Counted from the stretch's first letter, positions 35,188 to 45,379 are shown. The stretch is DNA of 64,000 nucleotides from Hymenobacter sp. YIM 151858-1 (GCF_025979705.1 NZ_CP110136.1:2356001-2420000), one strand, 5' to 3'. Notes: generated from the sequence alone by a model not told the origin. Made by a program: numbers and translations.

Positions 35188-35433
35188 CTACGCCAGTACC
35201 GACTCAGCCAGTACCGTTACGTTGTTGCGCAGCACTTCCACCACGCCGCCGCTCACTTGGAACGACTCGCGGCCGGCTGCGCTGGTGATGCGCAATTCGC
35301 CTGCCTGCAGCGCGCTGATCATCGGCGCGTGGTTGTTGAGCACTTCAAACTGACCGGCAACACCCGGAAACACCGCCGAGGTAACTTCGCCCTCGAACAC
35401 TTTCCGGTCCGGCGTGATGATTTCTAAACGCAT
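35188..35433 (-). CDS. atpC: ATP synthase epsilon subunit, short form
   Basis: 81 residues. N-terminal beta-sandwich of F1 epsilon (MRLEIITPDRKVFEGEV, FPGVAGQFEVLNNHAPMIS). The C-terminal inhibitory helical hairpin of longer bacterial epsilons (about 50 residues) is absent, as is common in Bacteroidota. Couples the rotor to beta subunits. Follows atpD after an inverted-repeat linker; the other ATP synthase genes are elsewhere. Confidence 0.95.
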   Translation of the reverse strand: MRLEIITPDRKVFEGEVTSAVFPGVAGQFEVLNNHAPMISALQAGELRITSAAGRESFQVSGGVVEVLRNNVTVLAESVLA

Positions 35434-35525
35434 GTTAGTTGTCAGTTTTTAGTTGTCAGTTGTCAGCGCCGATCCAGACCTAGGCCCGAACCCACAACCG
35501 ACAACTGTCAACTGTCAACTAAAAG
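35434..35525. repeat. Inverted-repeat linker between atpD and atpC
   Basis: TTAGTTGTCAG words on the left (35435-35466) face GACAACTGTCAACTGTCAAC on the right (35500-35520), with a CCTAGG near the centre. The same words form the linker at 28113-28197. Confidence 0.8.
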
Positions 35526-35526
35526 A

Positions 35527-37041
<1,515 letters not shown>

Positions 37042-37072
37042 TTATAAGGAGAATGAGAGCAGTTTCAGGCCG

Positions 37073-37080
37073 CAAAAGTA
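37073..37080 (-). promoter_or_regulatory. -7 promoter box of atpD
   Basis: TACTTTTG on the minus strand, 40 bases from the ATG; a GTTG lies 20 bases upstream as a weak -33 element. Confidence 0.55.
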
Positions 37081-37214
37081 CGGACCATTCGCTGCACGGG
37101 CAACCCCGCCTCCCGCCGAAAAAAATCAGAATCTTTTCTCGCTGAAAATCACCGCAAAAAGGGGCTTTTCGACCTTACCAAGGCCTTTTTGCTGAAATTT
37201 TTTTTGGGGCAAAA

Positions 37215-37245
37215 TTTGGAGGCAGCGAAAAGCTAGCTACATTTG
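37215..37245 (+). promoter_or_regulatory. Promoter of tRNA-Gln
   Basis: TTTG (37215-37218), a 19-base spacer and TACATTTG (37238-37245): the best match in the window to the Bacteroidota housekeeping promoter. The tRNA begins 41 bases downstream. Confidence 0.75.
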
Positions 37246-37286
37246 CAAACCCAAACGGCACAACCACTGGTTACCGCAAGGGAAAT

Positions 37287-37362
37287 TGTCCGATGGTGTA
37301 ACTGGCAACACGCTTGATTTTGATTCAAGAAAGTCCAGGTTCGAGCCCTGGTCGGACAACCA
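37287..37362 (+). tRNA. tRNA-Gln (anticodon TTG)
   Basis: Complete cloverleaf: acceptor TGTCCGA/TCGGACA, D stem GTGT/ACAC, anticodon stem CTTGA/TCAAG with loop TTTTGAT, T stem CCAGG/CCTGG with loop TTCGAGC, discriminator A and an encoded CCA end. The anticodon TTG reads CAA and, by wobble, CAG. Confidence 0.97.
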
Positions 37363-37364
37363 AC

Positions 37365-37406
37365 AAGGCGCTGGCCCCCTCTTCGGAGTGGAGCCGGCGC
37401 CTTTTG
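37365..37406 (+). terminator. Terminator of tRNA-Gln
   Basis: AAGGCGCTGGC (37365-37375) pairs with GCCGGCGCCTT (37393-37403) with one mismatch; the run CCTTTT follows. Confidence 0.7.
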
Positions 37407-37555
37407 CGTTTTTCGGTTCCGGCAAATCGGCCCACGCGCTAGCCCTGGGTCAGGCGGGCAAGCGGCCCGGCACCCAAGTACCGCGCGTGCATCCGAATCG
37501 GTCGGGCGCCGCTGTCTTGGTTTCGCAGTTTCGCTTATCCCTGTTCCATTCCCTC

Positions 37556-38485
37556 ATGTCTTCGCAGGTTAAAATCTTCTCCGGCACCACGTCGCGCGAT
37601 GTGGCCGAAAAAATTGCCGCCGCCTACGGTCAGCCCCTCGGCGACCTCACCATCCAGCGCTTCGCCGATTCCGAAATCGGGCCGAGCTTCAACGAGAGCG
37701 TGCGCGGCTGCGAGGTGTTCCTTATCCAGAGCACTTTTCCGCCCTCCGACAACCTGATGGAGCTGATGCTGATGGTAGACGCCGCCAAGCGCGCCTCGGC
37801 CTACAAAGTGAACGTGGTGATGCCCTACATGGGCTACACCCGGCAAGACCGCAAGGACAAGCCGCGCGTGAGCATTGGCGCCAAAGTGGTGGCCGAATTC
37901 ATCCAGAGCGTGGGCACCTCCCGCCTGATGACCTGCGACCTGCACGCCGGCCAGATTCAGGGCTTTTTCGATATTCCGGTCGATCATCTCGACGGCTCGA
38001 CCATCACGGCGCCCTACATCAAGTCGCTCAACCTCGATAACCTCATCTTCGCCTCGCCCGATGTGGGCGGCGTAGTGCGCACGCGGGCTTTTGCCAAGAA
38101 GTTCGGGGCCGAAATCGTGGTGTGCGACAAGATGCGCCTGCGCGCCAACGAAATTGCCTCGATGCAGGTAATCGGCGACGTAACGGGCATGAACGTGGTG
38201 CTGGTGGATGATATCGTAGATACGGCCGGCACCATTTGCAAGGCCGCCGAGCTGCTGATGGAGCGCGGCGCGGCCTCGGTGCGCGCCGTCATCACCCACC
38301 CGGTGCTCAGCGGGCCGGCGCACGAGCGTATCCGCAAATCGGCTTTGGTGGAGCTGATTACGACCGACACCATTCCGCTGCGCGAGGAAAACGAAAAGAT
38401 CAAAGTGATTTCCGTAGCCGACCTTTTCGCCCGCGCCATTCACAACGTGGTGTCGCACGAATCGATCAGCTCGCTGTTTATATAA
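37556..38485 (+). CDS. prs: Ribose-phosphate pyrophosphokinase
   Basis: 309 residues from the ATG at 37556 (MSSQVKIFSGTTSRD); the longer open frame crosses the tRNA and is rejected. Makes PRPP from ribose 5-phosphate and ATP. Motifs: IQRFADSEIGPSFNESVRG (split substrate loop), MPYMGYTRQDRKDKPR, DLHAGQIQGFFDIPVDHL and the PRPP loop VVLVDDIVDTAGTICKAA. Full length. Confidence 0.97.
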   Translation: MSSQVKIFSGTTSRDVAEKIAAAYGQPLGDLTIQRFADSEIGPSFNESVRGCEVFLIQSTFPPSDNLMELMLMVDAAKRASAYKVNVVMPYMGYTRQDRKDKPRVSIGAKVVAEFIQSVGTSRLMTCDLHAGQIQGFFDIPVDHLDGSTITAPYIKSLNLDNLIFASPDVGGVVRTRAFAKKFGAEIVVCDKMRLRANEIASMQVIGDVTGMNVVLVDDIVDTAGTICKAAELLMERGAASVRAVITHPVLSGPAHERIRKSALVELITTDTIPLREENEKIKVISVADLFARAIHNVVSHESISSLFI

Positions 38486-38509
38486 GCTATAGAGTAACTA
38501 AGACTAGAG

Positions 38510-38638
38510 CTAGTTCCCCTCCTCAGATGAGGAGGGGTTAGGGGTGGTTGAGAGGCTAGAGCTAAAAGCTAGTGTTGATTGTCGTTCAACGATTGGTCAA
38601 CCACCCCTAGCCCCTCCTCATCTGAGGAGGGGAACTAG
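38510..38638. repeat. Nested inverted repeat between prs and rplY
   Basis: Two 42-base arms (38510-38551 and 38597-38638) are complementary with one mismatch. Each arm also holds its own hairpin, CCCCTCCTCA-GA-TGAGGAGGGG. The 328-base gap holds this element and, 84 bases further, the rplY promoter. Confidence 0.9.
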
Positions 38639-38721
38639 CTTGTAGCCTAAGTTTTAATTGATGGTTAGGCTTTATTCTACTTCATGTAAGCATCGGGCTT
38701 CCAAAATATAATTCTTCGCTG

Positions 38722-38729
38722 TACCTTTG
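38722..38729 (+). promoter_or_regulatory. -7 promoter box of rplY
   Basis: TACCTTTG in a lower-GC stretch, giving a leader of about 80 bases. Confidence 0.6.
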
Positions 38730-38813
38730 CGGCCCCTTCGGCTGTACCGGCCGAGCGGAACAGTTTCATTTCAAGGCCTTTAAAAAGGCCACACTTTTTC
38801 AAACACCAGTTTT

Positions 38814-39386
38814 ATGAAAAGCCTGGAGATTGTAGGGTTTAAAAGAGCGAATCTCGGCAAGAAGGAAGCCAAGCGTCTGCGCAACGAATCGTACGTACCT
38901 TGTGTAATGTACGGCGGCGAGACCCAAGTGCACTTCTACGTACCGGCCATTCTGTTCCGCGAGCTGCTGTACACCCCCGAAGTTCACATCGTTGATCTGA
39001 ACGTAGAAGGCGACCTGTACCGTGCTGTTGTGCAGGATTCGCAGTTCCACCCCGTAAACGAAATGCTGCTGCACGTTGACTTCCTGCAACTGCAGGAAGG
39101 CAAAGAAGTGAAGATGGAAGTACCGGTGAAGTTCGTAGGTACTTCGCCCGGCGTTCAGCAAGGTGGCAAACTGGTTTCGAAGCTGCGCAAGCTGAAAGTA
39201 AAGGCTCTGCCCGAGAACCTGCCCGACTTCGTGGAGGTAAACATCTCGGACCTGGGCCTGGGCAAGTCGATCAAGGTAAGCAAGGTGGAAACCTCGGGCT
39301 ACCAGATCCTGACCAACCCGCTGGCTCCGATTGCTACCGTGACCATCCCGCGTGGTCTGCGTGGTCAGCTGCAAGCCGAGAAATAG
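38814..39386 (+). CDS. rplY: 50S ribosomal protein L25 (long CTC form)
   Basis: 190 residues. N-terminal L25 5S-rRNA-binding domain (KSLEIVGFKRANLGKKEAKRL, VPCVMYGG) plus the C-terminal TL5/CTC beta domain (about 100-185). Codon use is rich in CGT/GGT/GAA compared with its neighbours, as in highly expressed genes. Confidence 0.96.
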   Translation: MKSLEIVGFKRANLGKKEAKRLRNESYVPCVMYGGETQVHFYVPAILFRELLYTPEVHIVDLNVEGDLYRAVVQDSQFHPVNEMLLHVDFLQLQEGKEVKMEVPVKFVGTSPGVQQGGKLVSKLRKLKVKALPENLPDFVEVNISDLGLGKSIKVSKVETSGYQILTNPLAPIATVTIPRGLRGQLQAEK

Positions 39387-39408
39387 GTTTTTCGAGCTTT
39401 CGACTAAG

Positions 39409-39444
39409 AAAATCCTGCTTCGCTTCGGTGCGGAGCAGGATTTT
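39409..39444 (+). terminator. Terminator of rplY
   Basis: Stem AAAATCCTGCTTCGC (39409-39423) / GCGGAGCAGGATTTT (39430-39444) followed by T residues. The pth -7 box begins two bases later, within the T run. Confidence 0.85.
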
Positions 39445-39445
39445 T

Positions 39446-39453
39446 TACGTTTG
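39446..39453 (+). promoter_or_regulatory. -7 promoter box of pth, overlapping the rplY terminator tail
   Basis: TACGTTTG, 21 bases upstream of the pth ATG. Its upstream half would lie in the terminator stem. Confidence 0.55.
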
Positions 39454-39473
39454 TGCCCGCGTAATACACCGCT

Positions 39474-40037
39474 ATGAAATATCTGATCCTAGGTCTGGGC
39501 AACATTGGCCCGGAGTACGCCGACACGCGCCACAACATCGGCTTTATGGTGCTCGATTACCTGGCCCAGAAGCACGAGGCCAAGTTTGAGATTGGCCGGC
39601 ACGCGTTCGTGACGGACATCAAGCACAAAGGCAAAACCTACGTGCTCGTGAAGCCCACCACTTATATGAACCTGAGCGGCAAGGCGGCCGCGCACTACCT
39701 TACTTCGCTGAAGCTGGAAAAGGAGCAGATGCTGGTGGTAACCGACGACCTGGCCCTGCCCTTTGGCAAGCTGCGCCTGAAGGGCAAAGGCTCGGCCGGC
39801 GGGCACAACGGCCTCAAGCACATTCAGGAAACCCTGGGCACCGACGAGTACGCCCGCCTGCGCTTCGGTGTGGATGCCAACTTTCCGAAGGGCCGGCAGG
39901 TGGACTACGTGCTCAACCCCTTTTCGGCCGATGAGCAGATTGACCTGCCGCTGCGCGTGGAAAAAGCTGCCGAGGCCGTGCTGGCGTTTGGCACCCTAGG
40001 GCTGGAGCGCACCATGAACCTATTCAACACTAAATAA
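39474..40037 (+). CDS. pth: Peptidyl-tRNA hydrolase
   Basis: 187 residues. Releases peptides from dropped-off peptidyl-tRNA. Asn10 and catalytic His20 are seen in LGLGNIGPEYADTRHNIGF, with VKPTTYMNLSGKA, VVTDDLALPFGKLRLKGKGS and GGHNGLKHI. Full length, next to rplY as in many bacteria. Confidence 0.97.
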   Translation: MKYLILGLGNIGPEYADTRHNIGFMVLDYLAQKHEAKFEIGRHAFVTDIKHKGKTYVLVKPTTYMNLSGKAAAHYLTSLKLEKEQMLVVTDDLALPFGKLRLKGKGSAGGHNGLKHIQETLGTDEYARLRFGVDANFPKGRQVDYVLNPFSADEQIDLPLRVEKAAEAVLAFGTLGLERTMNLFNTK

Positions 40038-40070
40038 AAGTACCCGGGTTTGCGCCCCTAGGTAGCGCCA

Positions 40071-40133
40071 AAACGGTTAAGCCAAAGAGGCGCCGCAGCC
40101 CTGAGCTGCGGCGCCTCTTTGGCTTAACCGTTT
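40071..40133. terminator. Terminator with perfect 29-bp stem between pth and the broken gene
   Basis: Arms 40071-40099 and 40105-40133 are exact complements (core AAGAGGCGCCGCAGC) around the loop CCTGA. The right arm ends four bases before the end of the convergent broken gene. Confidence 0.85.
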
Positions 40134-40136
40134 GCT

Positions 40137-40907
40137 TTACTCAGCCGGTTTCAGCTCGGCCTCGGTGGGGCGAACAAACGCAATGCCTGGTTTTGCCCAC
40201 GGCGTAGGGTTACCGGCAGCATCCATCAGCGCAAACGAGGCTGCGAAACGGTGGCCGCGCTCCAGCGCGAAAGCGCCCGCGCACATGCCGCGGCCCACGG
40301 TAATGCGCCCGTTATCATCGGGTTGCAGGTAGTAGGCGGTGGCGGAGCGGTTAGCTGAATCCCGCACCACAACCCTGACGAGGCACGCCGAGGCATCCTA
40401 CACGCGGGCAGCAAAGCGCACGAATATCTCCGGGCCGCAGCCCATTTCTTCGTAGTGCGCGGCCTGCAGCTTGGGCATATCCAGCCACACGGGGGCGGTG
40501 TGGTCGGGGGTGGCGGCTACGGTGTAGGCCACCGCCCAGGTGCCCGCGTTGTGCTGACTGATGAGGTTAATTCGCGGCTTGCTGCGCTCGGCAATTACCA
40601 GCTCGTAGCGGCGGCCGGGCTGCAGGCGCCGGGCGGGTTTGAGGATGACCTGGGTGAGCTGCACCTGGCCCACCAGCGTTTCAGCAACCCGCAGCGCAAT
40701 GCGCTCCTGGCCTGCCTGCAGGTAAGCGGTGTATGCGCCACCTAGGCCCCGCACCAGCTGCTGGCTTTCGTCCATGCCCTCTACCATAAACACGGCGTTG
40801 GCTGGCACCACGCCTGCACTGGGCCAAATGGTTAGCCCGCGGTTATAGCACTTGGCCTGCGCGGCGGTAGCCAGCAACCATAGCAGCAAGGTTGCCAAAT
40901 ACTTCAT
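40137..40907 (-). pseudogene. Secreted protein gene interrupted by an in-frame TAG
   Basis: From the ATG at 40907 a signal peptide (LATLLLWLLATAAQA) and 169 residues run to a TAG at 40400-40398; the same frame then stays open for 86 more codons to TAA-type end at 40137. The part after the stop (DASACLVRVVVRDSANRSAT, TVGRGMCAGAFALERG, DAAGNPTPW) has normal codon use and reads as a continuing beta domain. The simplest view is a nonsense mutation in a 256-residue protein. A real shorter protein, a sequencing error or read-through are alternatives. Family unknown. Confidence 0.75.
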
Positions 40908-40968
40908 AAAGAGTAAAGCTAAATGACGACCAGCCGCAAACCAGGGCACGGGGCGGTGGCCCGTAAAA

Positions 40969-41005
40969 AAGCGGCACCACTCACCTAGGGCGAGTGGTGC
41001 CGCTT
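40969..41005. terminator. Terminator of metG, loop holding CCTAGG
   Basis: Stem AAGCGGCACCACTC (40969-40982) / GAGTGGTGCCGCTT (40992-41005); the loop contains CCTAGG. It lies 25 bases past the metG stop. Confidence 0.85.
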
Positions 41006-41029
41006 GGGGCCGGCGCGGGCAACGCGCCG

Positions 41030-43090
41030 CTACGCCACAAACGAGCCGGGCCGCACCGGCTGCCCAGGCTGCATCAGGCGCAACGAACCGTCTACATCTT
41101 CGGCCATTAGCAGCATGCCCTGGCTTTCGATGCCTTTGATTTCGCGCGGCGCCAGGTTCAGCAGCACCAGCACTTGTTGGCCAATGAGGTTGGCGGGCTC
41201 GAAGTGTTCGGCAATGCCGCTTACAATGGTGCGCTGATCGAGGCCGGTATCCACGGTGAGCTTCAGCAGCTTTTTGGTTTTGGCTACTTTTTCGGCCGTG
41301 AGGATGGTGCCCACGCGCAGATCCATGCGGCCGAACTCGTCGAACGACACATTATCCTTGGCGGGCGTAACGGGCGTGTTGGCCAGCTGATTGGCTACTT
41401 TGGTATCGAGTAGCTTCTGCACCTGCGCTTCCACGGTTTTGTCTTCGATTTTGTCGAAGAGCAGCACGGCCTCGCCTAGGTGATGGCCGGCGGGCAGCAG
41501 GTCGGCAGCGCCGGCCTGGGCCCAGGCCTGGCGCTCGATGCGCAGCATGCTGCCTAGGTTCGCGGCCGCGGTGGGTAAGAAGGGCTCCATGAGAGTAACC
41601 AGGCTGGCGGCCAGTTGCAGGGCCACGTGCAGCACGGTGCCGGTGCGCTCCTGATCGGTTTTTACCAACTTCCAGGGCTCGGTGTCGGCCAGGTACTTGT
41701 TGCCGAGGCGCGTAAGGTTCATCAGCTCGGCTAAAGCGTCGCGGAAGCGGTACTGCTCAATCAAATCACCGATGCGCTTCGGGAACTCGGCCAGTTGGGC
41801 AAACACCTCGCGGTCGGCATCGGTGAGCGGGCCTTTTGCGGGCACATCGCCGCCGAAGAACTTGTGCGTGAGCACCACGGCGCGGTTCACGAAGTTGCCT
41901 AGGTTGGCTACCAGCTCGTTGTTGTTGCGGGCCTGAAAGTCCTTCCAGGTGAAGTCGTTGTCCTTGGTTTCGGGGGCGTTGGCGGCCAGCACGTAGCGCA
42001 GCACATCGGCCTTGCCGGGGAAATCCTGCAGGTACTCGTGCAGCCACACGGCCCAGTTGCGCGAGGTCGAAATCTTGTCGCCTTCGAGGTTCAGGAATTC
42101 GTTGGCGGGCACGTTGTCGGGCAGGATAAAGTCGCCGTGGGCCTTAAGCATCGCCGGAAAGATGATGCAGTGGAACACGATGTTGTCCTTGCCGATAAAG
42201 TGCACCAGCTTGGTGCCGGGGTCTTGCCAGTAGGGTTTCCAGGCGTCGCCGGGCAGCAAATCCTTGGTGGCCGAAATGTAGCCGATGGGCGCATCAAACC
42301 ACACGTAGAGCACCTTGCCATCGGCGCCCTCTACGGGCACGGGCACGCCCCAATCCAGGTCGCGGGTTACGGCGCGGGGCTGCAGGCCCTGGTCGATCCA
42401 GGACTTGCACTGGCCGTACACGTTGGTTTTCCAGTCCGATTTGTGGCCTTCGATAATCCACTCGCGCAGCCACTGCTCGTACTGGTCGAGGGGCAGGTAC
42501 CAGTGCTTGGTTTCGCGCAGCACGGGCTGGTTGCCCGAGAGCATCGAGCGGGGGTTGATGAGCTCGGTGGGGCTGAGCGACGAGCCGCACCGCTCGCACT
42601 GGTCGCCGTAGGCGTTTTCGTTGGCGCAGGTGGGGCACGTACCCACGATGTAGCGGTCGGCGAGAAATTGCTGGGCCTGCTCGTCGTAGTACTGCTGCGA
42701 CACCTGCTCCGTGAACTGGCCGGCCTCGTACATCTTCCGGAAGAAATCGGAAGCGGTTTGGCGGTGCGTGTCGTTGGAGGTGCGGGCGTAGATATCGAAT
42801 GAAATACCAAAATCTCGGAACGAGTCGCGGATGATGGCGTGGTACTTATCGACTACCTGCTGCGGCGTTACGCCTTCTTTCTGGGCCCGGATGGTGATGG
42901 GCACGCCGTGCTCGTCGGAGCCGCACACGAACTTAACGTCGCGGCCTTGGGCGCGCAGGTAGCGGGCGTAGATATCGGCCGGAATGTACACGCCGGCCAG
43001 GTGACCAATGTGTACGGGGCCGTTGGCATAAGGCAACGCTGCCGTGATGGTGTAGCGCTGGGGTTGGGAGGTCGTGCTCGGAGGGGTCAT
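41030..43090 (-). CDS. metG: Methionyl-tRNA synthetase with C-terminal tRNA-binding domain
   Basis: 686 residues from the ATG at 43090 ([11 protein letters not shown]); a start at 43114 is possible. Class I synthetase: HIGH motif in [11 protein letters not shown], a zinc knuckle [18 protein letters not shown], the KMSKS loop as KISTS. An EMAP-II/Arc1p-like tRNA-binding domain ([37 protein letters not shown]) fills the last 110 residues and serves dimerisation. Single gene with its own terminator. Confidence 0.97.
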   Translation of the reverse strand: MTPPSTTSQPQRYTITAALPYANGPVHIGHLAGVYIPADIYARYLRAQGRDVKFVCGSDEHGVPITIRAQKEGVTPQQVVDKYHAIIRDSFRDFGISFDIYARTSNDTHRQTASDFFRKMYEAGQFTEQVSQQYYDEQAQQFLADRYIVGTCPTCANENAYGDQCERCGSSLSPTELINPRSMLSGNQPVLRETKHWYLPLDQYEQWLREWIIEGHKSDWKTNVYGQCKSWIDQGLQPRAVTRDLDWGVPVPVEGADGKVLYVWFDAPIGYISATKDLLPGDAWKPYWQDPGTKLVHFIGKDNIVFHCIIFPAMLKAHGDFILPDNVPANEFLNLEGDKISTSRNWAVWLHEYLQDFPGKADVLRYVLAANAPETKDNDFTWKDFQARNNNELVANLGNFVNRAVVLTHKFFGGDVPAKGPLTDADREVFAQLAEFPKRIGDLIEQYRFRDALAELMNLTRLGNKYLADTEPWKLVKTDQERTGTVLHVALQLAASLVTLMEPFLPTAAANLGSMLRIERQAWAQAGAADLLPAGHHLGEAVLLFDKIEDKTVEAQVQKLLDTKVANQLANTPVTPAKDNVSFDEFGRMDLRVGTILTAEKVAKTKKLLKLTVDTGLDQRTIVSGIAEHFEPANLIGQQVLVLLNLAPREIKGIESQGMLLMAEDVDGSLRLMQPGQPVRPGSFVA

Positions 43091-43321
43091 GCAGCTATCA
43101 GAGGCAGCCGGCACCTAGGGCCGGCCGATAGGGCTTCGTACGAATGAAACGCGCAAAGAAACGGGTAAATGCGCAGTCTTCACCTCGTCGTTTTGCGTAT
43201 TAAGCACACCCCTACCACGCCGGACCAATTTTTCAGCCGTATGAGCAAAGACAATCTGCGTCCGATTCACTTCCTTGGCGAAGTAGTTCGCTTGCTTCTC
43301 CACACCACAACCTCTACTCCT

Positions 43322-44044
43322 ATGGCCAAAGCCGCAACTACCCCCACGGCCGACACCACGCCCGAAGAACAGCCTGCCAAGCAAAAGGACAAAGGCAAAA
43401 AGAAAGACAAAGACGGCCAGAGCAAAGCCGACCGCAAAGCCGCCAAAGCCGAGCGCAAGCAGCAACAGAACGATGCGGCCCACACCAGCATTGATTTGCC
43501 CGCCGACAACGAGCAAGCCAAGCGCAAAAAGTCGGGCAACAGAAAAGCCCTGCGCGCCGCCGCTAAGCAAGTGCAGAAAGAGCTGGATCGTCGGCTCGAT
43601 GAGCTAGCCAAGCGCATCCGGAAGGAAACCAAAGCCAAGCTGCGCGAAGTAGTGGAAGAAGCCACGCGCCGCTTCGACGACGAGAGCGGCCAGCTGCTGC
43701 AGCAAACCCTGGAAAGCCTCTCGGAAGATGGCGCTGCGGCAACCACTGCCGCTGCCGGTTATGAAACCGAGGATGCCGGCCAAGCGTCCGAAGCAGCCCA
43801 AACCGGTACTCAAGCAGAGCCGGAGGCAGCACCAGCCCCCGCTGCCGTGCCCCAGCGCAAGCCCGCGGCACCTAGGCCTTCGCGCAGCCGAAGCGGTGCA
43901 GCCGCTGCTGCGGCCCCGGCCCCGGCTACTGCAGCCGGCAGCCGTTCGCGCAGCCGGGCCGCCAAGCCCGCCGCGCAACCCGGCAACCCCGATGCCGCGG
44001 CGGCAGGAGCTACCGATGCGGCGCCCGTAGTTGGCGGCGCCTAG
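43322..44044 (+). CDS. Low-complexity Lys/Ala/Pro-rich protein
   Basis: 240 residues from the ATG at 43322 (MAKAATTPTAD); an in-frame ATG at 43241 is possible, but the intervening 27 codons have weak third-position GC. Three parts: a Lys/Asp/Gln-rich stretch, a charged helix likely to coil (about 80-150; RKALRAAAKQVQKELDRRL, RIRKETKAKLREVVEEATRR) and an Ala/Pro/Arg/Ser tail. Histone-H1-like in composition only. Function unknown. The TAG stop is inside CCTAGG. Confidence 0.75.
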   Translation: MAKAATTPTADTTPEEQPAKQKDKGKKKDKDGQSKADRKAAKAERKQQQNDAAHTSIDLPADNEQAKRKKSGNRKALRAAAKQVQKELDRRLDELAKRIRKETKAKLREVVEEATRRFDDESGQLLQQTLESLSEDGAAATTAAAGYETEDAGQASEAAQTGTQAEPEAAPAPAAVPQRKPAAPRPSRSRSGAAAAAAPAPATAAGSRSRSRAAKPAAQPGNPDAAAAGATDAAPVVGGA

Positions 44045-44066
44045 GTGCGCTAGCGTAAACAAGAGC

Positions 44067-44104
44067 CGTGGGGCCCGCGGAGCACGTGCTCCGCGGGCCC
44101 CACG
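44067..44104. terminator. 38-bp perfect palindromic terminator
   Basis: Two 19-base arms meet at 44085/44086 with no spacer (core CGCGGAGCACGTGCTCCGCG). It separates the Lys/Ala/Pro-rich gene from the convergent lipoprotein gene; ATTTTT follows on the right. Confidence 0.8.
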
Positions 44105-44109
44105 CATTT

Positions 44110-44460
44110 TTAGGGTCGCGGCAGCGTGTCGGTAGCCAGGGTGGCGTTGCCCTGAATGCGCCGTACCCGTTCCTCCTGCGTGGTGTTGTTGGGCGCGTTG
44201 GTGTTTACCGTTTCGATGCGCTGCCGCCCGCCGCTGGCAGCGGCTTGCTCGCGCACTTGCGGCACGCGGCCGGGCGTGGCATCGGGCACGCTGCTGCCGC
44301 TGCCCAGGCCGCGGTTGTAAGCAGCCTGGCGGTCGGCATCGGTACGGATTTCGGTGGGCGCGCGGTCGGTTTCGAGGGCGTTGTCGGCGGAGGAGCAGGC
44401 ACCCAAGCCAATGAGCAGAAAAGCGCTTAGGTATATCGGCAAACGAGAAGAAGCAGGCAT
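44110..44460 (-). CDS. Small lipoprotein of unknown function
   Basis: 116 residues from the ATG at 44460 (MPASSRLPIYLSAF). Signal peptide with lipobox GLGAC at about 17-21. The mature part is polar and disordered-looking, with Thr/Asp/Arg-rich segments (TDRAPTEIRTDADRQAAYNRG) and no recognisable domain. Confidence 0.7.
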   Translation of the reverse strand: MPASSRLPIYLSAFLLIGLGACSSADNALETDRAPTEIRTDADRQAAYNRGLGSGSSVPDATPGRVPQVREQAAASGGRQRIETVNTNAPNNTTQEERVRRIQGNATLATDTLPRP

Positions 44461-44525
44461 GTGCAAGGGGCCGCGGCGTAAGTGCCCTACCCTACTGTGC
44501 TGAACGCAAGCGCCGCTACGAAGTT

Positions 44526-44568
44526 GGGCCTGCCGGCGCGGCCCGTAGTTGGCGGCGCCGGCAGGCCC
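44526..44568. terminator. Possible terminator of the DUF3050 gene
   Basis: GGGCCTGCCGGCGC (44526-44539) is an exact complement of 44555-44568. It lies 29 bases past the DUF3050 stop, but no T run follows. Confidence 0.45.
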
Positions 44569-44596
44569 ACTGTCTGGTGCAAGCACCTGGGCGCGG

Positions 44597-45379
44597 TTAC
44601 AACACCGGCGCAGCTACCGCCTGCCGGATACCATCCCACAGGGCTACGCGGGCCTCCATGCAGCGGCGGGCTACCTCGGTGGCTTGCTGCCACTGCTCGG
44701 CGTTATCGGCGCACAGCTCCTGCACCATTTGCTGCGCGAGGGGCGCGTGGGCTTCTTCGTCGAGCTCGATGTGGCGGTCGAGGTAGTAGGTGAAAATATC
44801 GAGCTGGCCCGGGAAACGCGCGCGCAAATCGTGCACGAGGTGCCGGAACATATCCGGAATTACGTCTTCGCGCCCGAAGGTGAAGGCAGCGGCTACGGCA
44901 TGCGGCTGGCCCGCATTTACCACCTCAAACGTTTGCCGCACGAAGGTGCGCACGGCCTCAGGCGCCTGAGCGGCACCTAGGGCTGCTTCAACCGAGGCAC
45001 CGTGGGCCAGGGCTTCGAGCAGGCGTTGAATGGGAGCCACATCGGCGCCGCACTCCTGCATGGCACGCAAGTACAGCTCGAAGTGGCTGGTGGGGCGGCC
45101 TTCGGGGTCGACGTCGGTTTCTTCTTCCAGCACAATCTCGTTGATGAGCCGGCGCGTGCTGGGGTTGCCGCGCGGCACCCACGGCACGGTGGTGCAGGTA
45201 AGGTCGCGCTGCAGGGCCTTCAGCAACGACATAAAATCCCACACGGCAAACACGTGGTGCTGCATGAACACGCGCAAGTCGTCGAGCGAGTGCAACGATT
45301 GGTACACGCTGTGCTCGACAAGGCGCTGCCGGGCCGGCGCCAAGGCTTGCTGCAAGGCGTCAATAGAGTTTTGTGACAT
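44597..45379 (-). CDS. DUF3050 (haem-oxygenase-like fold) protein
   Basis: 260 residues. Family-specific stretches: HSVYQSLHSLDDLRVFMQHH, FAVWDFMSLLKALQRDLTC, RLINEIVLEEETD, SHFELYLRAM, AAAFTFGREDVIPDMF, YYLDRHIELDEEAHAPLA. The His/Glu residues on helices resemble the di-metal HOBT/haem-oxygenase-like superfamily, so an oxidase role is possible. No partner gene is adjacent. Confidence 0.88.
   Translation of the reverse strand: MSQNSIDALQQALAPARQRLVEHSVYQSLHSLDDLRVFMQHHVFAVWDFMSLLKALQRDLTCTTVPWVPRGNPSTRRLINEIVLEEETDVDPEGRPTSHFELYLRAMQECGADVAPIQRLLEALAHGASVEAALGAAQAPEAVRTFVRQTFEVVNAGQPHAVAAAFTFGREDVIPDMFRHLVHDLRARFPGQLDIFTYYLDRHIELDEEAHAPLAQQMVQELCADNAEQWQQATEVARRCMEARVALWDGIRQAVAAPVL

Noticed and set aside
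35188-35433. Truncated, broken atpC
   Set aside because: The 81-residue form without the helical domain is usual in this phylum and the stop is followed by a good terminator.
37286-37555. 90-codon N-terminal extension of prs
   Set aside because: It translates through tRNA-Gln and its terminator.
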